From assembly GCA_046329435.1 (NCBI GenBank), contig JAXLUR010000003.1, positions 496,001-560,000 on the forward strand: DNA of 64,000 nt, given 5' to 3'. The notes beneath the pieces are model-generated. The model had not been told where the DNA came from and searched no databases. It saw only the letters and a program-made list of their open reading frames with translations. Position 1 is the first letter of the stretch. Each line of letters starts with the position of its first letter. This document shows, piece after piece, positions 61,638 to 64,000 of the stretch. The DNA is from M3007 sp046329435. GTDB taxonomy: Bacteria > Bacteroidota > Bacteroidia > Chitinophagales > Saprospiraceae. The translations under genes were made by a program, and so were the position numbers.

Positions 61638-62555
61638 TCAAAACCCCTTCGGCTGCACGATCGTAAACACACGCGACAGGTTGAAGCCGAACCGAATACC
61701 GGACACCAGGTCTCCATCGTCGCTTTTGTCCAGCCATTTTTCATCGGTTTGTGTGATCAGGCCCTTGTAGGCCATATCGGCGGCATTGGTGAAATGCAGC
61801 TGGAAAACATGCCCGCCGGTTTCGATGTCGAAACCGATAGCCAGGGGCTGCGCAAAGGGCCGCGACATTTGTCCGCCGGGTATGTAGTAATACTCCGCAT
61901 TGAGCGTGACCCGCCGGCTCAGTTTGATACGGCCGGCAAATCCGACGGAAAACACGTCGTTGCGGTCGGCTTTTGAAGGTACGAGGTTGAGGTGCACCAG
62001 CGTGGGCGCCACCTGCAGGGTCAGGCGCTCGTTGAATTTGCGCGCAATCAGCAGCTGATGGGTAAAATATAGCCGGGAAGTAAAAAGATTAGGCCGCGAA
62101 GGATCTTCAAACTCGATGGTTTTGACCTCTATATCGGTAAAATACGACACCGAAACCGGCATGTTTCGCTCTCCGCTCGACTGCCACAACAAGCGGTATT
62201 TCAAAAAACCGTCGTACAATTTCTCCCGGCTGCTGCGACCGATCCCGACCATGAGCCGGTCGGTGATACCGTAGTCGAGCCCGATCCGGATAGCGGCGCC
62301 GTCGAGGCCAAACAGATCGTACAGCCCCCGGCGCACAGGCGCGAACCGGTGCGAGATCCGGACATCGAGCACGCCGGGAGCCGTATTTTCTATGGAATGG
62401 CCGTTGACGACCCGTGTGGTTTTAAAACTCGCCCGGGCCAGGTCGGTCGTCGGCTCGTCGCCCAGCAAGGACAGGAGGCCCTGCCCGTCGTCGTCCTGGG
62501 CCAGCAGTGGATGGAACAAACAAAGCAGCAGCAGCGGCAAAAAAGATCGCTTCAT
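61638..62555 (-). CDS. DUF5777-family outer-membrane beta-barrel protein
   Basis: A 305-residue protein from ATG 62555 (signal MKRSFLPLLLLCLFHPLLA). The family pattern is visible as TARASFKTTRVVNGHSIE-like strands, GVLDVRISHRFAPVRRGLYD, IRIGLDYGITDRLMVGIGRS and LNAEYYYIPGGQMSRPFAQP, ending in NLSRVFTIVQPKGF. DUF5777 proteins are Bacteroidota outer-membrane barrels, often next to YceI and cytochrome genes as here. The YceI gene ends 16 bp before its start, so they are probably co-transcribed. Function is unknown. Confidence 0.85.
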   Translation of the reverse strand: MKRSFLPLLLLCLFHPLLAQDDDGQGLLSLLGDEPTTDLARASFKTTRVVNGHSIENTAPGVLDVRISHRFAPVRRGLYDLFGLDGAAIRIGLDYGITDRLMVGIGRSSREKLYDGFLKYRLLWQSSGERNMPVSVSYFTDIEVKTIEFEDPSRPNLFTSRLYFTHQLLIARKFNERLTLQVAPTLVHLNLVPSKADRNDVFSVGFAGRIKLSRRVTLNAEYYYIPGGQMSRPFAQPLAIGFDIETGGHVFQLHFTNAADMAYKGLITQTDEKWLDKSDDGDLVSGIRFGFNLSRVFTIVQPKGF

Positions 62556-62571
62556 GACAGGCACATTTCGC

Positions 62572-63129
62572 TCAGTTCATGGGCGCCAGGGTCGCATCCA
62601 CCGTCACTTTGATGTTGTTGGAAATGTTGGACACTTTCTGGGCCTCGATTTTGATGTTGTAGTCGGAACACTTGATCGTAAAATCGGAGTGGACGACCAG
62701 TTGATCGCCCGCCACGGTGATCGTTCCGGTCACTTCGGCGTCGCGTTCCACGTTGTGGAGGTTCATTTTGCCTTTTACCGTGACCGGGTAGGTTCCGTCG
62801 GTGTCGAATTTGACCTCGCCCAGGTTGGTCACATAGCCTTTAAAGGTTGCGGCCGGGTAGCGGGTCGATTCCATGTAATTTTCATTAAAATGTTCCTGCA
62901 TCAGGGCTTTTTCAAAAAGAAAATTTTTGATCAGGACCTTCCACTCCATTTTGCCGCTGGCAATGTCGAACACCGCCGTGCCACTTTTATTGATGGCTTC
63001 GATGTTCTCCAGTTTGGCTTCGGAGAAAAAACGCACTTTGCCGTCGCGTGTAAAGAAACGCTGGGCGGATGCCGTGCCGGCGTACATAGAAACAGCCAGC
63101 AACAAAAAGACAGACAGGGAGTTTTGCAT
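62572..63129 (-). CDS. YceI-family lipid-binding protein
   Basis: A 185-residue periplasmic protein with signal MQNSLSVFLLLAVSMYAGTA. The YceI lipocalin-like barrel shows KVRFFSEAKLENIEAINKSG, STRYPAATFKGYVTNLGEVK and VTGTITVAGDQLVVHSDFTI. YceI proteins bind long isoprenoid chains. It is preceded by a perfect 18-bp inverted repeat and followed closely by the DUF5777 gene. Its neighbours suggest a shared role with the cytochrome-like lipoprotein, but this is inference. Confidence 0.92.
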   Translation of the reverse strand: MQNSLSVFLLLAVSMYAGTASAQRFFTRDGKVRFFSEAKLENIEAINKSGTAVFDIASGKMEWKVLIKNFLFEKALMQEHFNENYMESTRYPAATFKGYVTNLGEVKFDTDGTYPVTVKGKMNLHNVERDAEVTGTITVAGDQLVVHSDFTIKCSDYNIKIEAQKVSNISNNIKVTVDATLAPMN

Positions 63130-63145
63130 GGCTTACGGATTTAAA

Positions 63146-63197
63146 GCATGTTTAAATTTCAGCCATCGCGCTGCAAGGCGCTGAAATTTAAACATGC
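63146..63197. repeat. Perfect 18-bp inverted repeat between OB-fold and YceI genes
   Basis: Arms GCATGTTTAAATTTCAGC (63146-63163) and GCTGAAATTTAAACATGC (63180-63197), spacer 16 bases. On the coding (minus) strand only TTTAAATCC follows, so it is at best a weak terminator. It could be an operator or mRNA-stability element for yceI. Confidence 0.75.
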
Positions 63198-63217
63198 GTT
63201 TGAGGATAAAACGAGAC

Positions 63218-63628
63218 CTATTTCACCTCGACGCAGCGCGATATCTGCACGTCGAAATTGAAACCCGAGCACAGTCCTTTGAGGGTGAGTGTTTCGCCGG
63301 GTTTGAAATCGGTGCGCGGGTGTTTGGCAAACTTGTCGAGTTCGCAGGACACGCCGAAGTCGCTGCCGGTGTCGAACATCACCTTGGTCGTGCCTTCGGT
63401 ATCGGTTTCGGACGATTTGACGGTGCCGCTCACGGCAATCATTTTGTCGAGGTATTTTGCAGTGGCCGCCGTTTCATCGTTGTTGAACTCGTCGAACAGT
63501 TGTTTGGCATCGATCGCGACGTCCGTTTTGGAAGCGGCAATGTCCTGATGCGGTTTGTTCCAGAGATAATAACCAACGCCGGCGCCGACGAGGGCAAGGG
63601 CCAGAACTGCCAGAATCACTTTTTTCAT
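63218..63628 (-). CDS. Membrane-anchored OB-fold protein (tRNA_anti-like)
   Basis: A 136-residue protein with an N-terminal anchor (MKKVILAVLALALVGAGVGY). The mature part has the OB-fold pattern of the tRNA_anti-like family: LFDEFNNDETAATAKYLDKM, IAVSGTVKSSETDTEGTTKV, DFGVSCELDKFA and GETLTLKGLCSGFNFDVQIS, ending CVEVK. Such small Bacteroidota proteins are of unknown role. It lies 35 bp after the cytochrome-like gene and 88 bp before yceI on the same strand. Confidence 0.8.
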   Translation of the reverse strand: MKKVILAVLALALVGAGVGYYLWNKPHQDIAASKTDVAIDAKQLFDEFNNDETAATAKYLDKMIAVSGTVKSSETDTEGTTKVMFDTGSDFGVSCELDKFAKHPRTDFKPGETLTLKGLCSGFNFDVQISRCVEVK

Positions 63629-63663
63629 AAATACAGTAAATTATTGATAATAAGTGCTTTACA

Positions 63664-64000
63664 TTAATTATTCAAAGCTCCTGCCTTGATCCACGCATCG
63701 ATTTTCGCAAGGGTACAATTGTCAAGGCGGGGGCCGTTCTGGGGCATCCAGTCGACGCTTCTCGTCACGGCGGCATAAAGCCGGCCATCCGTTGCGGCAG
63801 TGCGGACGACGGCGTACTGGCTAAAATCCAGGTTGCCGGTGGGTTGCGAACCGCTGTGGCACGAAGGGGTGCACTTGCTGTCGAGCAAGGGCCGGAGGAA
63901 GGCGGAATAGCTGACGCCCGCGGTGTCGCATCCGCCGTAGAGTTCCTCTTCGTTGTCGTAGTAACATGCGGGCAGCGTGCCGGCCAGCAGCAGCAAAAAC
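63664..64000 (-). CDS. Cytochrome c-like lipoprotein, 5' end beyond the window
   Basis: About 112 residues are visible. The frame is open to the window edge: hydrophobic residues precede TLPACYYDNEEE, so the true start lies beyond 64000 and LPAC is a likely lipobox. The mature part has CDTAGVSYSAFLRPLLDSKC followed by TPSCHSG, giving C-x3-C-H instead of the classical C-x2-C-H, then GNLDFSQY and VDWMPQNGPRLDNCTLAKID. This pattern is common in Bacteroidota c-type-cytochrome-like lipoproteins. Heme binding is plausible but not certain. Confidence 0.75.
   Translation of the reverse strand, partial: FLLLLAGTLPACYYDNEEELYGGCDTAGVSYSAFLRPLLDSKCTPSCHSGSQPTGNLDFSQYAVVRTAATDGRLYAAVTRSVDWMPQNGPRLDNCTLAKIDAWIKAGALNN

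Overview
This 64 kb window reads as chromosome of a Bacteroidota bacterium, most likely from the Saprospiria (Lewinella/Haliscomenobacter-like) or a close relative. The evidence is type IX secretion (T9SS) cargo with C-terminal sorting domains, a PorV/PorQ-family protein, a TonB receptor with a carboxypeptidase-regulatory N-terminus, a DUF5777 barrel, ECF sigma/anti-sigma pairs, and -7 promoter boxes of the Bacteroidota form TAnnTTTG. G+C content looks moderately high. The placement is inferred from gene families, not from a marker-gene search. I saw no rRNA, tRNA, CRISPR array, insertion sequence or replication origin.

Left part (1-19 kb): a truncated secreted protein; a fused E1 alpha/beta 2-oxoacid dehydrogenase; an outer-membrane protein / ECF sigma / anti-sigma operon; a GH113-like glycosidase; a HIT protein; greA; then a minus-strand operon (TonB receptor, 1391-residue T9SS cargo, PorV-like protein) closed by a strong intrinsic terminator. 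A D-2-hydroxyacid dehydrogenase, a lipoprotein and a TlpA-like thioredoxin protein follow.

Middle (19.3-26.9 kb): the most unusual region is a three-gene plus-strand operon. It encodes a SIR2-like protein with altered catalytic motifs and a C-terminal effector-associated-type helical domain, a nSTAND1 NTPase with coiled coil, one membrane helix and TPR-like repeats, and a protein with a signal peptide and about 20 WD40 repeats. It resembles bacterial NLR-like conflict (anti-phage or self/non-self) systems, but its parts appear to be spread across the inner membrane.

Right part (27-64 kb): a second ECF sigma with a putative anti-sigma/beta-barrel fusion; a glucosaminidase; rsmG; a membrane protein with a sigma-region-2-like N-terminus; two small heat-shock proteins; a PECR-like reductase; pdxH; a DoxX-like protein; lon; a GT39-like membrane protein; a repeat-rich choice-of-anchor-L T9SS protein; glutaryl-CoA dehydrogenase; an OmpA-family protein; another T9SS protein; clpB; a LytS/LytTR two-component pair; a serine beta-lactamase-like lipoprotein; rpsF-rpsR-rplI; an orphan histidine kinase followed by aroB; an AT-rich hypothetical gene; and a DUF5777 / YceI / OB-fold / cytochrome-like cluster cut by the right edge.

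The protein quality-control genes (two hsp20, lon, clpB) are scattered rather than in one operon. Directional hairpins mark many transcription-unit ends and are listed individually. Functions are assigned from motifs and family resemblance read by eye. Starts were usually placed at the methionine that begins a signal peptide or the family's usual N-terminus.
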